A stretch of 21,049 nucleotides of DNA from Ichthyophonus hoferi (GCA_002751075.1 NAOQ01000059.1:137309-158357); one strand, 5' to 3'. Shown: positions 1 through 11,913, counted from the first letter of the stretch. A program made the numbers and translations. The notes: generated by a model not told the origin, from the letters alone.

Positions 1-329
1 TTTCTTGCCGAACGGTAAAGGTTGTCTGGTTTTTGTGTTTTTTATTTTAAATTTGGTTAACGCCAATTGGGGCTTGTACACAGTGTTGCGCCACTCAGTC
101 GGGGTATAACTAATATATATTGAATTGGATTTAGTGTTAATTCAATCGTATATAGTAATTATTACTGTATACAGCCAACTCAAGATACAATAAATCCTCT
201 TTTTATTGTTCAATCTTGCTGCAGAATCACATGTGTAGATTGTGTCGAGGACATGAGAACCTTATATTCACAAGATATAGCACACGATATCTAGATTATA
301 GCAATTTGTGGTAGCTCTAGTGACTTGTT
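1..329 (-). mobile_element. Probable leader or internal start of the minus-strand fossil element
   Basis: This stretch lies just downstream, in element sense, of the primer-binding-like site. It is AT-rich with no coding block I recognise. It is assigned to the element only by position, and the rest would lie beyond the left edge of the window. Confidence 0.3.
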
Positions 330-349
330 CACAGGCCTCGGGGTCGCCA
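330..349 (-). other. Primer-binding-site-like sequence beside the LTR-like copy
   Basis: The minus strand reads TGGCGACCCCGAGG from 349 downward. A TGG start shortly after an LTR ending in CA is the expected form of a tRNA primer-binding site in Ty3/Gypsy elements, and TGGYGACCCCGA-like sites are known in that group. The matching tRNA was not identified. Confidence 0.45.
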
Positions 350-355
350 ACTGAA

Positions 356-890
356 TGTTGTATAATAGGACTATATAGATATATTATGATATAATAATAT
401 TGTTTAATAAGTGAATGCAAAATTTAGTGTCACGAGCATACTCGTATTTTCCCGTATCGGTATTGTACACATATACAAGCCTGCGGGGTTAGTGCGTATG
501 CCGGGTGCTCCACGGCGTCTATTAGTTGTTTCCGTTCCCTTTTATCTTTTTCCAACCTATATTTATCGCGTATGTCAATCATAGCTGTGTTCATTGTAAA
601 TGGGACCAATCATAAAGATTCTTTTTGACAAATGCAACTCACCGAAGACCACTGAGACCCACTAGAATTGGATTATCTTGCCTCGATGATGAATGGCTCT
701 TTAGCTAATTTTCCCATTAACGTATAAATACTCGCATTCTATGTATTGTATTGACAAATCAATTTACCTGGGTAAGAACGTTACTCAATCAACTATATTT
801 GAATACATTGCTCCGAAAATATTAAAATCATGATCTAAATGTGATGGTACCGTACGTCTAATGATATATGCCCATTACCGAGGCCTTATG
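356..890 (-). mobile_element. LTR-like copy of a fossil retroelement, minus strand
   Basis: Positions 529-850 align with the right arm of the inverted repeat near 13556-13880, in the same orientation; shared patches include aaagattctt and gtgttcat. On the minus strand the copy ends in CA at 357-356, and six bases later comes a sequence like a Ty3/Gypsy primer-binding site. This fits a 5' LTR of an element reading leftward out of the window. The far end, near 890, is approximate. The copy is old and well diverged from its relatives. Confidence 0.5.
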
Positions 891-1914
891 CAAACAATAT
901 ATTCTGTATTTGTATTAAGTAGACCTCTTGAGTGAGTTTCACCTTATATAGTAACAATGGATTGACTGACTACATGATTGCACATGTTAGCAGTGTACTA
1001 TGAACTTCAAGTTCCCACATAGCCTCTAATCTTTTGATCTATTAGCCTCCGATATCTGACGATTGGCGAAAAAATGTGGCTACTCTGGCTGGCAGACAAC
1101 AATCTTCCAAGATAATGCAATCGTAGTACTATCGTGTTCTATTTCTTGCTAAATGTATATTACTTTCCAATCGAGGTGATCGGTTAGGATTTTAATATTT
1201 CAACAATCTCCATAATTAACATTAATTATGGGCCTAATCTAGGTAGTTATATTTCAATTGCTATGACGTAAAATGTACAGAAGCAACTTACTTGTTGACC
1301 ATTGGAATAGTATACAAGAATCACAAGGTATGTATGAATCCAACAAGTTTTATATCCGCACTGCTTTAACAAATAACAGTCAGTAAGTAAAAGGTGTAAT
1401 TTGCAACTTTAATGATAATATATTATAATATATTATCAAGAGATGAATGGCATAACCGACATAGCGCGGTCTTACCGGAGACGGCACTATACACTATTTT
1501 TCATCATTTAGAACTCTAGTATCATAATTTTATTTCACTTGTCTGAGATTGGCATGTGCTAGGCAGAACAAGTTATCTTCATCTAACTGCCCTGCTATGG
1601 GTTCATAGACGTACGACATGACATCTAAGTTATTTATTAGTACACAGGTTTCCGGTAGTGGGTAGTGTAGTTGAGTGAAGAAGATGATAGCTAATATTAT
1701 GATCTTGCTGTTGTTGGTGAAAAGAGACAGTATCTCATGCTCTTCACACTTGGCGCGAACAGGAGATGCAGGTGGGTAAGCTAATCAGGCCTATGGGTGG
1801 ACAACCTAGATTTCTATTGACTGATCCCTGAGGTGACAGGTTAATGGAATACCAATTCATTCTCATAAGTGTCTAATAGTCGCTCTAAATCCATACATCT
1901 CCTATATTTCTGGT
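890..1914. other. No gene seen
   Basis: AT-rich sequence without a coding block on either strand. A 13-base match (actatcgtgttct, near 1129) to the inverted-repeat family hints at further old repeat debris. Confidence 0.5.
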
Positions 1915-2181
1915 TGTTGCCCTTACTACGGAGGCCTGGCAGATTTGGGGCTGGAGTATGCCCAAATTGGACCTCGTGATGTTGGACACGGCTTCACCAA
2001 TATCTTAACTATTGGAGCCTGGGTGGATAACTATGTATTTGCACATGCAGCCATGATTGCAGCCCGGAGCCCACTGGGCTATGAAGCCTCAAAAAAGGCT
2101 TTATCAACAGAAATTATCATTCGAATCTCTACATTCTTGAGCTTTGCATCACTTCCACGTGCGCTACACTATTTTAACTAA
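1915..2181 (+). pseudogene. Unidentified coding-like block, possible exon or gene relic
   Basis: An open frame of about 88 codons runs through a patch much richer in G+C (near half) than the AT-rich sequence around it. Its codon choice (GGC, GCC, CTG) is like the exons of the two real genes. The early part contains YYGGLADLGLEYAQIGPRD and the later part GAWVDNYVFAHAAMIAA. The last 20 or so codons, before the TAA at 2179, look random. I do not recognise a family. No start codon or clear splice-site pair is seen, so it may be an exon of an unseen gene, a retained gene fragment, or part of a mobile element. Confidence 0.35.
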
Positions 2182-2244
2182 TTAATCTCTGGTTGCATCT
2201 ATGTCAAGCTTGATATAACTTTTTAAACCCCACAGCCCCTAAAA

Positions 2245-2300
2245 GGGTGTATCTCTGGTAGAGCACCCGCTTCCATCTCGTCACCTTAATTCAAAAGTCA
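2245..2300 (+). pseudogene. tRNA-like relic or tRNA-derived SINE head
   Basis: The stretch ggtagagcacccgctt, preceded by gggtgtat, looks like the 5' half of a tRNA with the internal A box. A weak B-box-like aattcaaa follows about 40 bases later. The 3' half does not fold into a complete cloverleaf, so it is not a working tRNA gene. It could be the head of a SINE. Confidence 0.35.
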
Positions 2301-4557
2301 AAAAGCATAGATGATAACGGTACACGAGAAAATAAAAGAATTTAAGATTAAGGATATATGGATTTTTCTCTTCAAGTGTAAAATGAACAAGATTATGGAG
2401 CCCCAATACGCATGTTGGAAAAATGGAAAACCTAATAATAAATTAGTTCGTAAGTAGAAGCCAATGGCAGAACGAATCGGATAAGAACAAATCGTGTAAA
2501 ATAGCAGCATACGTCACACATGTAGTTGCATGTCTTAGTGCAGAGGATTATCGAAATGTATGCATGAGATAACAGAATTTTTATTCCTCTATCTTGGTGT
2601 ATTTATTAATAGTGCTCTTTTTTTTTTAATTTGAGTTTATGGTTTCTGTCCCAAAACATGCATCTAGAGAATAATACTACATATTAGTAATGCCCAGGGT
2701 CAAATCTACGGTATTCACACATATATTTAGGATTAATTGGCAACCAAACCCATACTAAATTATGCATATCTGAGACCTAAGCATTTAATAGACAAAAATA
2801 GTACAGTACTGTAAAAGTTGCACCCATAATCCTAGATATTTTAACCGGCAATATACTCGCACCTCATGGTGATAAAGTATTTTAACTGACCACACATTCA
2901 CCAATCATATTGCACTTGCTGCATTGGTCGCACGCACTGGTTGTCCCTAAGCCGAGTCGAGGCAAGGATCTAAACATGCCCACAACCCGTATTTGCCATT
3001 TAATAAGGCCAGAACGGTTTTCAATTGTGAGCATGCTAGCCAGCTGTTTGAGTATGCTGTAGGGAATTAAGAATTCATACATATTTTTTTTTTTTTTTGA
3101 ATATATTTTAGCATCTCCTTTTTGAGGGAATGTTAAAATTTCCTAATTTGCACCTTTTTCTTCTTTTAAAAAAAATTGCTTTTCCAAAAACAAATTATGT
3201 CTAGGTACGGCGTCTGAATAACCCTGATTAAAGATAGCACTTGTTAAGAAGTCCAGAAGAGAAGTTTCAATGCCAAATATATACACATTTAGGTATTCGT
3301 CAACTTTAATTATGTGTGTATGGCGGTGTTGCTAATTTACAATAAATTGTATCAAGCAGCAAAACCTCCTTTAAGTGTAGTAAATATCCTCCGCACCACC
3401 TCTAGTCCATCTTTTCCTGTTAGTACCTGAGCGCCCAACGTAAATGTTAGTTAATAAGATAAGGCAAATGAAGAAAACAAAGGAAAGTGTAATTCCTAAC
3501 ACGTGGTACAAGCACTCGACAGCCATCATACCTAGGGGAGCATACTGCAAATCTAGCATTAAAATGATATGGTTGTTGCACATCTACCTAGACACTACAT
3601 TATGCATAAATATTATCTTGACGTTTGCTGTAAACTTATATTAAGCCTTTCCAATTATTCTTATTTAAGCCGCTACTCATTTGAATGTGGACCTGCGTAA
3701 AATTACCAGTGCTTTAGGTCGATATAAGAAATCATGATAAAACGATGAAGAAATGAAAGTTAGAAGATTAAAAATAATCTGATCACAATGTAATCTTAAC
3801 AAAACTATATACCAGGTTCTTCATATATCAAGCTTTCTGGCAACTTTATATCTTTGATATATCCGCATGATCCATAGCCAGAGCCTAGACTTATTTCCCA
3901 GATCCAACTGTCCAATCTTAAACAATTCCTACTGTAATCGTAGGCCTCAGCGACTCAGCGTATTTTTAATTTCTTTATTTTATTTGAGACTCTGGTTGTA
4001 TCCCAATTTCCTACTATCCCCAGTATCTTATTGTAATTTCCATAAGCCTATGCATTCGCATATTAAAAATATATATATAGCAATTAATACGAAACTATCG
4101 ATATAATCCGAAGAAAAAAAAAATGATTAGTTATACATTTAGGTTTTTATTTTAATAAAAAACAAACACAACGTGTAAGTCAAGGATTCAAAAATTTCAC
4201 GCAGTGAATGAAATTCGGATATTCTCAGCATATAAGTAACACGAAAGCCAACCTGTAGCTCGACATGTCACAATATTTTCAATTAGCCCTTGCTGTGCCA
4301 TTGCCTGGACTGAACAACCTATACCATTGGCTCATAGATATAGGGAGCAGCTTGTATATCAATCATGCCACCAATCGCATGATAGTGTGATCCGATTGAT
4401 CGTAATTCCATGTTTTTAATTAAAGAGAAGATCCTCCAAGACACCAATACGTCTGCCATGAAAGACAGTCTAACCAATAGTAAAGCACACTCTATTTTAA
4501 TATTGTAATAATATGATTTGATTGCTTTATGACAGGGATTATACAACAGGGATAAAA
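2300..4557. other. No gene seen
   Basis: Short open frames on both strands have no recognisable domain and no splice context. A run of 15 T at 3084-3098 is the only clear low-complexity feature. The promoter of the E1-beta gene should lie in the last few hundred bases, but no TATA box or other core element stands out from the AT-rich background. Confidence 0.5.
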
Positions 4558-4602
4558 TTACAGAAATTGTCTAAATTACGTATATACGAAAAATTTCTGT
4601 AA
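4558..4602. repeat. Perfect 11-base inverted repeat with a palindromic loop, upstream of the E1-beta gene
   Basis: The arms ttacagaaatt (4558-4568) and aatttctgtaa (4592-4602) are perfect inverse complements. The 23-base loop contains the 10-base palindrome cgtatatacg. The structure ends 89 bases before the E1-beta start codon. It could be a binding site for a dimeric regulator, part of the promoter, a small transposon footprint, or chance. No function is claimed. Confidence 0.5.
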
Positions 4603-4691
4603 TGCTTAGTAAATTTTTTATGGTTTTTACCTTAAACACAGGTTTATTTATTTATTTTATTTTAAAAATTAAAACATAACAAACAACAAAT

Positions 4692-5125
4692 ATGCTTTCC
4701 CAAGCTGCGAATGTTCTTAGCAAGGTATTAATCACCACGCTACTCTCTTCTTCGAAGAACATTATACAATATATATTTTTCTTTACTCAGTAATATGCAT
4801 GTTACTGTGTTGTATTGTTGTGTAAGCGACAGTCGCTAGCCGAGGTAGCACTCGTATTTGAGTACTTTTGAGTACATATTATCGTTACATTTTTCTTTTG
4901 GAAAGTAACATTTCCGATATTGGTTGGTATAAATGTATTAAAACAATCATGAGATCTCTTATTCTTTCCACTCATTTAAGCGTTTCTTTCCCTCTGGTTG
5001 CACATGCTTGCGCTACCAATTAATTAGTGACATTTCCTATCTATCAGACTAGCTTGAGGGCTGCCGCTACACCAGCGCTTCTTCGGGCAGCACAAAGGTG
5101 CTATAGTGCCCCCGCAGCTAGCCAG
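4692..5125 (+). other. Mitochondrial targeting peptide, split over exons 1 and 2 of the E1-beta gene
   Basis: Exon 1 (4692-4724) gives 11 residues and exon 2 (5048-5125) gives 26. The joined leader is rich in Ala, Leu, Ser and Arg (R15, R24, R28) and has no Asp or Glu before the mature domain begins at exon 3 with ITVRNAL. The stretch QRCY-SAP fits the R-3 cleavage pattern of mitochondrial processing, with cleavage expected after Tyr30. The introns separate the leader almost exactly from the catalytic part: exon 3 starts at the first conserved residue of the family. Targeting is inferred from composition and from the known location of this enzyme. Confidence 0.85.
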
Positions 5126-8100
5126 GTGGGCCATGTTTATGTTATTGTATGTGAATAGAGAGGATTTGGTGATTGTGGAGGGAATGAAATTGCATTAAGA
5201 AAAATTTTCAGTGTAGGGAAGTTGTATGTTGGTACTCTGTTAGAGATGAATAGTTCTCCAATATACAGCCAACGACATAGAAGTGAAGTTGTCTTTTTTT
5301 TTTTTCACTTTTTACTCGTTTTTTTAATATTTTAGGCGACAATTTGTCCTTGTCAATTATTGCCCGATATGCTATTTTACTTATTTATTCATTAATATTT
5401 CGTCTCCTAAATCATTTTTATATTTGAAGCGAACATATATCGACGCTATTAAAAATATAAAGATCCAGTAAAAGCTTCTCGATTGTTTTAAATTATAGGC
5501 GGGTACAACATACATATTTGCTCCTCCAATCCACGGCCAATTTATAACTACAGATTTCCTTCACCTCCTTGTCAAGATCAAACTTTTCTCTTTTCCAATA
5601 TCATACCGTGGTTGATGTAACTTACTAGTATGTAATGTCTAGTTAGATAAATAGTGTGAAGGGATTAGTTTTATACTACTAAATATATTATAGTTATGTG
5701 CCTGCCTTCAAATATACAAAAAAACGCGAATTCCAAGGTTTGTATTATATTTTACAAGCCATATTAAAAATTTAAATGTGTCCGAGTCACCCATAATAAC
5801 TCCATTACTGTACTATCATTTTTAATGTTAACTTAAAATTTTAAACAAACAAAAAAATCATACTAACAAGTTTCCGCATGACAAATAGATTACCGTACGT
5901 AATGCTTTGAATGAAGCTCTTGCAGAGGAGATGCGTAGAGATGAAAAAGTGTTTATCATGGGAGAGGAAGTTGCCAACTACAATGGTGCTTACAAGGTAC
6001 ACCGACATTATTATGATTTTAATTATCCCTTTGTACACTACCTTTCATTTTTATCATGATTATACCATGGACAGGCTATGTATTCCTTTTCCCATCTTTA
6101 CTTTACAAACATGTATATTTCCTTGATGTTGATTTCAGCCTGTTTGGCTATTATCTTACCCATTTTTGGATGGATGGCAGCCGGTAATTGCAAGCAGAGA
6201 ACTAAAATAAACTTTATTATTATGCAGTTATCACTGTAGAATCAAGAGTGTGGATGCTGTCACTGATAAAGATCTTTCATAATTTTTAAATACAATATAC
6301 TACATATAGATTACCTGTCAACTTAATAATTAACTATGATCTATATGTATACTACTTACCTTTAACCCGCGCACCTACAGGTAACCAACGGACTCCTTAA
6401 CGAGTTTGGGCCCAAGCGTGTCATTGATACCCCCATTACAGAAATGGGCTTTACTGGTGTCGCTGTAGGTGCTGCCTTTGGTGGAGTCAAGCCTATCTGT
6501 GAGTTCATGACCTTTAACTTTGCCATGCAGGCTATTGACCACGTAAGTAATCATTGTATCTATAGTCAGATGATTAATACTAGAGTAGATGTACTGCTAC
6601 TATCACCATCACCTCTTCTCTCTTTCCTCTTATTCCCCGCTTTTATTTGTTTCTCTTGTATTTTCTTCCTATATTCTCGCTCTTTTGTTTTCATTCTACA
6701 CTTCGGTTTGCCCACAGTTATTTATTCACATTATGATATATTTGCAAAGTCACAATTCCAAGTTCTGTCCTCTCTCGTAGTGTTATTGATACCACATTCC
6801 TCTATTATCGCTGTAGTACTTACATGCACTCAGCATTTTCCTTTCATTCTTTTTTTTCTAATAGGGAAAAGGTGTACATACAACCAATCAAACTATTATA
6901 AAACGTAATCCTGCTTGTTAGCATACACTTTTAATAACATCTTCTCACCTTCTATCTCGCCCTTGACAACCACAGATTATCAACTCTGCTGCCAAGGGAT
7001 ACTACATGTCAGCAGGTCGTTTGACCTGTCCTATTGTGTTCCGTGGACCTAATGGGTCTGCCGCTGGTGTGGGCGCCCAGCACTCACAGTGCTATGCTGC
7101 CTGGTACAGTCATGTGCCCGGTCTCAAGGTAGGATTCAATTATATATATATATACTATTTATATGTGATATACACATATCTACGCCTGTACTCAATACTG
7201 CTGCTTGGTACTGTACTACAACCACGACATATACCCGAGATTTGTTTTAGCCTTTTGTATTTCTTTATATCTAATGGCTTGGGTTTTATTATTTTACTTT
7301 GATTGTTATGTACTCATGACGTATGTATATTTGTCTTAGAGGCAGGATTTCTATCTCTTGATTTAATGGATATATAATGTGCGGATATATGTTGTTGAAT
7401 GTTAGTCTTGGTTTGATGATACACTCAATGTAGGTTCTGAAAGGGTAAGGATTGGTTATAAATCATATGGACCATTGAGGTGTTGTAGGATAACAACATT
7501 CTCGCTAGCATCTAGAAAGAAGATTTAATTTGTATTTATGTTCACGTACAGTACAAGTGACATGTTTCCTGATAACAGGTTCTTTCTCCTTGGAACTCCG
7601 AGGATGCTAAGGGTCTTCTTAAGGCTGCTATTAGGGACCCAGACCCAGTTGTATGTATCTCTCTGTACTATAGGTGTATGGTATGGTACTGTGTGGTGCA
7701 TGTATCTAGCCTGTCGTATACAACGATGGTAATATACATGTACATGCAAGCCTTCCACTTTTTATTTTTAATCTGTCTATGTACCTTCTTTATCAATTTC
7801 CTCCTTTTCTACCTAGTAGGTAAACTACTATACCATACCATTCCATAGAAACAACATTAGTTCTAAAATGGAAGCCAGATAGTCCCATTTGTTAGGAAGT
7901 ATTTAAATATTATTTAAATATGGTAATGGGCACATTATTAAGAAACCAAATATATCCGTCCTGACCCATGCAGGTGTTCCTGGAAAATGAGCTTATGTAC
8001 GGTCAGACCTTCGATGTCTCTCCCGAGTTCCACTCCACAGACTTTGTTCTTCCTATTGGCAAGGCCAAAATTGAGAAATCAGGTACAGTTGCTTGAGTGT

Positions 8101-9407
8101 GTCACCATCTACTAGGTACCCGCCTCATGTTGCTATTTCTTTTTTCTTTTTTCTACCACATACTAATAATTATACCCCTTTTCTTGATAGTCGCTAGCTA
8201 CCATGTGTCTCCTTCAACTTAACTCATAATGTGTAGCACTGGAGCATACTTTGTTTTAAATGGTTGAAGCATACAATTAGGTGATATAATTTTTAATAAA
8301 AGAAACGGAGAGGATTTATTAGTCATGTTGATGACTTACATATAATTTAAAAATTAACTTTTTAATATATATACACATGCACATCATTGGCTACTCTATT
8401 TTAAACCCGCATTAACACTAATCAATACAGGTTCTGATGTCACTGTGGTGAGTTTCTCCCTCCCTGTCGGCCAGTGCCTCGAGGCTGCAGCCATCTTGGA
8501 GAAGGAGGGCATCAAAGCTGAGGTGAATAATAGTTCTGTGAGACTAGGGAGGGAAGAGGCTTTCTTACCTAAGATATTTTCTTTCTTTTGGCCGTGCTAT
8601 GGTTGCACGTTTTGGTTTCTTCATATTTTTACTTGCCATTATTATATGTATATATATAATTATCTTTTCAACTGTGCATTTCCTCTTCTTCCATCTCTTT
8701 GAGTGCTATACTTGGCCCGGTTTATTGACTTTTCTTGTTTGCATGTACTTTGTTTTTATACCTAGTGCATTATTAAATGATGGAGGGAGTAGGGGAGTGA
8801 GAGATTATATGGCTGCATTTAAAACACATGCCTTTTATAGGGACGTAAAGCCATACAATTATAAATATCCGTTATGTATTAACCTATTTCGTTATTTATT
8901 TAGGTTATCAACCTCCGCACCATTCGCCCCTTGGACATGGACACCATCATTGCTTCTGTTAAAAAGACCCACCGCTGTGTGACTGTGGAGTCCGGCTGGC
9001 ACCAGAGTGGTGTTGGTGCTGAAATCGCCGCATCTCTCATGGAATGTGAGTATTCTTAATAAAACAAGGGGATAAAGGTGGGGGAGGGGACATCATGAAA
9101 TACTAAATTGGTGTATATATATATATTTTAAGATTGGTGTGATATAATTGGGATTAAATGTACGGAAATGATATAATGACCATGACATAGAATAGAGAGA
9201 ACCGTGCTAAGAGGATATATGGCTAAACAACTATTCTGCATGGTCTCTCCTACAGCTGAAGCCTTTGATTACCTGGATGCCCCAGTGTTCCGCGTCGCAT
9301 CTGTAGATGTACCTCTGCCTTATGCCAAGACTCTAGAATACCACGCTGTACCCCAGGTCGACAACATTATCAAGTCCATTAAGCAGGCTATGTATGCTAA
9401 TAAGTAA
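4692..9407 (+). CDS. PDHB: Pyruvate dehydrogenase E1 component subunit beta, mitochondrial (10 exons, complete)
   Basis: With E1-alpha this subunit forms the thiamine-diphosphate enzyme that decarboxylates pyruvate in the mitochondrial pyruvate dehydrogenase complex. Exons: 4692-4724, 5048-5125, 5889-5996, 6381-6542, 6976-7128, 7579-7650, 7974-8082, 8431-8522, 8904-9045, 9256-9407. They total 1101 bases, or 366 residues plus TAA; human E1-beta is 359. All nine introns are GT-AG; introns 7 and 9 are phase 1, the rest phase 0. Residues 1-30 are an Arg/Ala/Ser-rich targeting peptide without acidic residues, ending RCY before Ser31, a classic R-3 processing site. The TPP-activating glutamate is E94 in ITEMGF and the active-site histidine is H163 in AQHSQC; by family knowledge these match human mature beta-E59 and beta-H128, with the same 69-residue spacing. 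The transketolase-like pyrimidine-binding domain (about 38-210) is followed by the C-terminal domain (about 235-360), which holds [10 protein letters not shown] and [10 protein letters not shown]. Splice sites were inferred by homology and frame, not by transcripts. Confidence 0.96.
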
Positions 9408-9464
9408 TAAAGTTTATGAATAACGTAGATTACTCTGTGCATTTTTTTTATATATAAAAATAAA
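9405..9464 (+). terminator. Poly(A) signals after the E1-beta gene, the first fused to the stop codon
   Basis: The stop TAA (9405-9407) runs straight into AATAAA (9406-9411), giving TAATAAA. A second AATAAA lies at 9459-9464, 52 bases after the stop, next to a T-rich and TA-rich stretch. The second spacing is more usual for an opisthokont 3' end. Which one is used cannot be told from DNA alone, and AATAAA is common by chance in AT-rich sequence. Confidence 0.45.
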
Positions 9465-10820
9465 CGAATTGGTACTGTGAGCTATTCAAGCTCTGCTGTT
9501 CCCCTCGTTATAACTGTGGAAACTAACGCAGTAACTTGCTATAGCTCGGTCTTTGTTAGTAATAGTCCAGGACCCGAACGTTAGTAATTGTTTGTTAAAA
9601 ATGAAGATAATCAAGTAAACGAAAAATGTGTCTTTTCCGGAAGAAATGGAATGGAGTTGTAGGCTATATATCTCAAATGGGTTTTGTTTTTATGTGGTTG
9701 CTTTCGCATATGATTTGGGTATTTATCGACTAAACTATGCCCACTCTACTACCATCATGCTTTTATTGAACCCATTAGAATCACTTGTGGAAAGTATACA
9801 TTGACGTTACAGGTAAACCATCCACTATATTATTTTTTAGTCATATCCACCAGATTATTCCTGTATCTCCATTGGATCATTTAAATTGGTGTGTAACCAT
9901 GGTCCCCATAAACGATGGATTTACACTAGGCAACATGTACACCGTTCCCCTTAGTTAAATATACTTTGCAGTATCTTTCTGATCTAAGTATGATGCCAAT
10001 TATTCTTATTACAATTGTGTTAGTTTACTATGCCATTTGTCATAATTGAGAGTGAGTATGTTAACGCGTCCACAATCAACCAACAGAGTTTTAAGAGATT
10101 GGGATCGCAATCATTTCACTTCCTCATAATTTGGAGCTACCAGATATTCGGATCTGTTCTAACAAAAGACCAAAACAATTATGCGCTCTAGCATCGTATT
10201 GTAGGGTACAGTCATATGAAAGCTAACAAGATAACCTGCACATCTTATTATTATATAATAGTACTGCTGCCTTAATGATATAGCATATCGAGGACAAAAA
10301 AAGCAGCATTAATAATAGGCTGTTGTAATATAAAAAGAACTGTTTAACTCACTGTATGCACACCTGACCACTTGAATTCATTAAAATTAATTAATGCTAG
10401 AAGACTGAAAAATATAGGAATAAGGTAAGAGATTGTATCATGGACAACAAATAATAATGTCACGATGATATGCAATATGTCCTTCGGGTTATTGAATTGT
10501 TCCAAATTGGTAAATCCAAATAAATAATTACTGGAATCAAAGCGTTCACTGTATTTTTATTCTTCATTCTTTATATTTATATTCATTATTTATTTGTTTT
10601 CATTACTAAAAAGAAAAGACACTCCTTACTAGTTTTAAGTTTGATGGGAAAATCTGTAAATGATCTGTGTTCTTATTGGTTTTGGAGCTTGTTACAAAGG
10701 TCGATAATTCAATCAATTTATAGAAATAGCCTCATACTAAAAAAATACAACCACTCAGATACTTTATAGGTATCGATCAATTATTAATTTATCCTTTTTG
10801 ATTCAATAGACCAGATGTTA

Positions 10821-10845
10821 AGATAAGATAAGATAAGATAAGATA
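10821..10845. repeat. (AGATA)5 microsatellite
   Basis: Five perfect copies of the pentamer AGATA lie between the two genes, in otherwise plain AT-rich sequence. Confidence 0.95.
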
Positions 10846-11838
10846 TAAATGATATTAATAAAAACTGGTTTTTGAGCGAAAGAAGCATAAACACAAGCTT
10901 TCATTCAATAATAAAGAGAACAGCTGAGTCATATACTACTGTTCGGTGATATAAAGGTAATAATATTACTATTATTTATGAAAAAGTCATATTCTGGAAT
11001 GCAATGTGTCTCGGTATGTATTCATATTACGTTAATAGTTTTTAAAGAGATTGAAGTAAATAATCTAGATATTTTACTAGAAGGCCAACTAGTCGAGTCT
11101 GGTGCTTCTTCTGATATTAACAATACCATACCCGTATAGCCACAGCCACATTTAGATCACATATAATACATCAGCTGGTAAGAAATTTGAAAACTTCCAT
11201 AACTCTTGATCAACAACTTGAGCTTAAGGAGGAATTATGGAATGCTTTAGTTTGTAGATTACCAGACGACAATATCTTTCAATGGTGTCAGAATCTAGCT
11301 ATTATCGTGAAATTTGATAATAGCTTATTCTGGTAAATTGTAAATTCTATCTAGAGATTGAGCCTGCCGACTCGACCCAATCCTGGATTAAAGTTACTGA
11401 TGAGCTGAATTCATCAGTATGCGTCACCCACGAGGTCTTATTAGTAAGTAATCTTGGAACCGCCAACCCGTCCTGACCCAGGAGGTTCAAGCAGTGACAC
11501 TGAAACTGCTGACCTGGTTTTATCCGGGTCAACCGGTGAGATCTGAGCCGACGACTTGTGCGAAATCCGTACTATGTAGTACAACATGACTCGGGAGTAA
11601 AAGAAGATTGCGATTTGATTTAAAAGGTCGGATCTAATTTATATTTGTATGTGGCAAGTCATATATCAGCGTATCCTCTACTTTATGTTTTATTTATTAA
11701 TTTCACTTAGACTTTCTTTTTTATGCTACTTTACAAATTTGTTTGAAATACGAATATGCAATGGATAAAATAAATAAATATTATTATTTGGTAATAATAA
11801 CCCCACACCCTTGGATATAGTCTATTATGATATATTAT

Positions 11839-11913
11839 GATATTATTAAGATCACTCACTGGTGACCCCAAATATATACTATGCATGAATAACGTAACCA
11901 GCGTCTTAATAAT
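11839..11913. repeat. Imperfect hairpin around the primer-binding-like site
   Basis: The left arm reads attattaaga followed by cactggt; the right arm, inverted, reads attattaagacgctggt. The arms pair apart from four extra bases on the left, and the loop holds the gtgacccc sequence. It could be a relic of a small inverted-repeat element or chance in AT-rich DNA. Confidence 0.35.
11860..11869 (+). other. Second primer-binding-site-like sequence, plus strand
   Basis: TGGTGACCCC at 11860-11869 resembles the site at 330-349 and lies about 600 bases upstream of the Ty3/Gypsy RT remnant, on the same strand. If real, an old 5' LTR would end just before it and most of gag would be gone. The sequence before it is AT-rich and no clear LTR was recognised, so this is tentative. 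Confidence 0.25.

Noticed and set aside
2882-3082. Minus-strand open frame with a CDQCSKC-like cysteine cluster
   Set aside because: Cysteine spacing fits no zinc-knuckle or zinc-finger pattern I know, there is no homology, and the frame is short. The adjacent T run does not make it a LINE tail without other evidence.
6444-6908. 154-codon plus-strand open frame
   Set aside because: Its first part is exon 4 of the E1-beta gene; the rest is read-through into intron 4 and looks random.
7525-7758. Minus-strand frame opposite exon 6 of the E1-beta gene
   Set aside because: Antisense shadow of a real exon with no family resemblance.
8599-8982. 127-codon plus-strand open frame
   Set aside because: It runs mostly through intron 8 and then reads exon 9 in the wrong frame.
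11347-11532. Minus-strand 61-codon frame in a G+C-richer patch
   Set aside because: No recognisable domain; more likely decayed mobile-element sequence than a gene.
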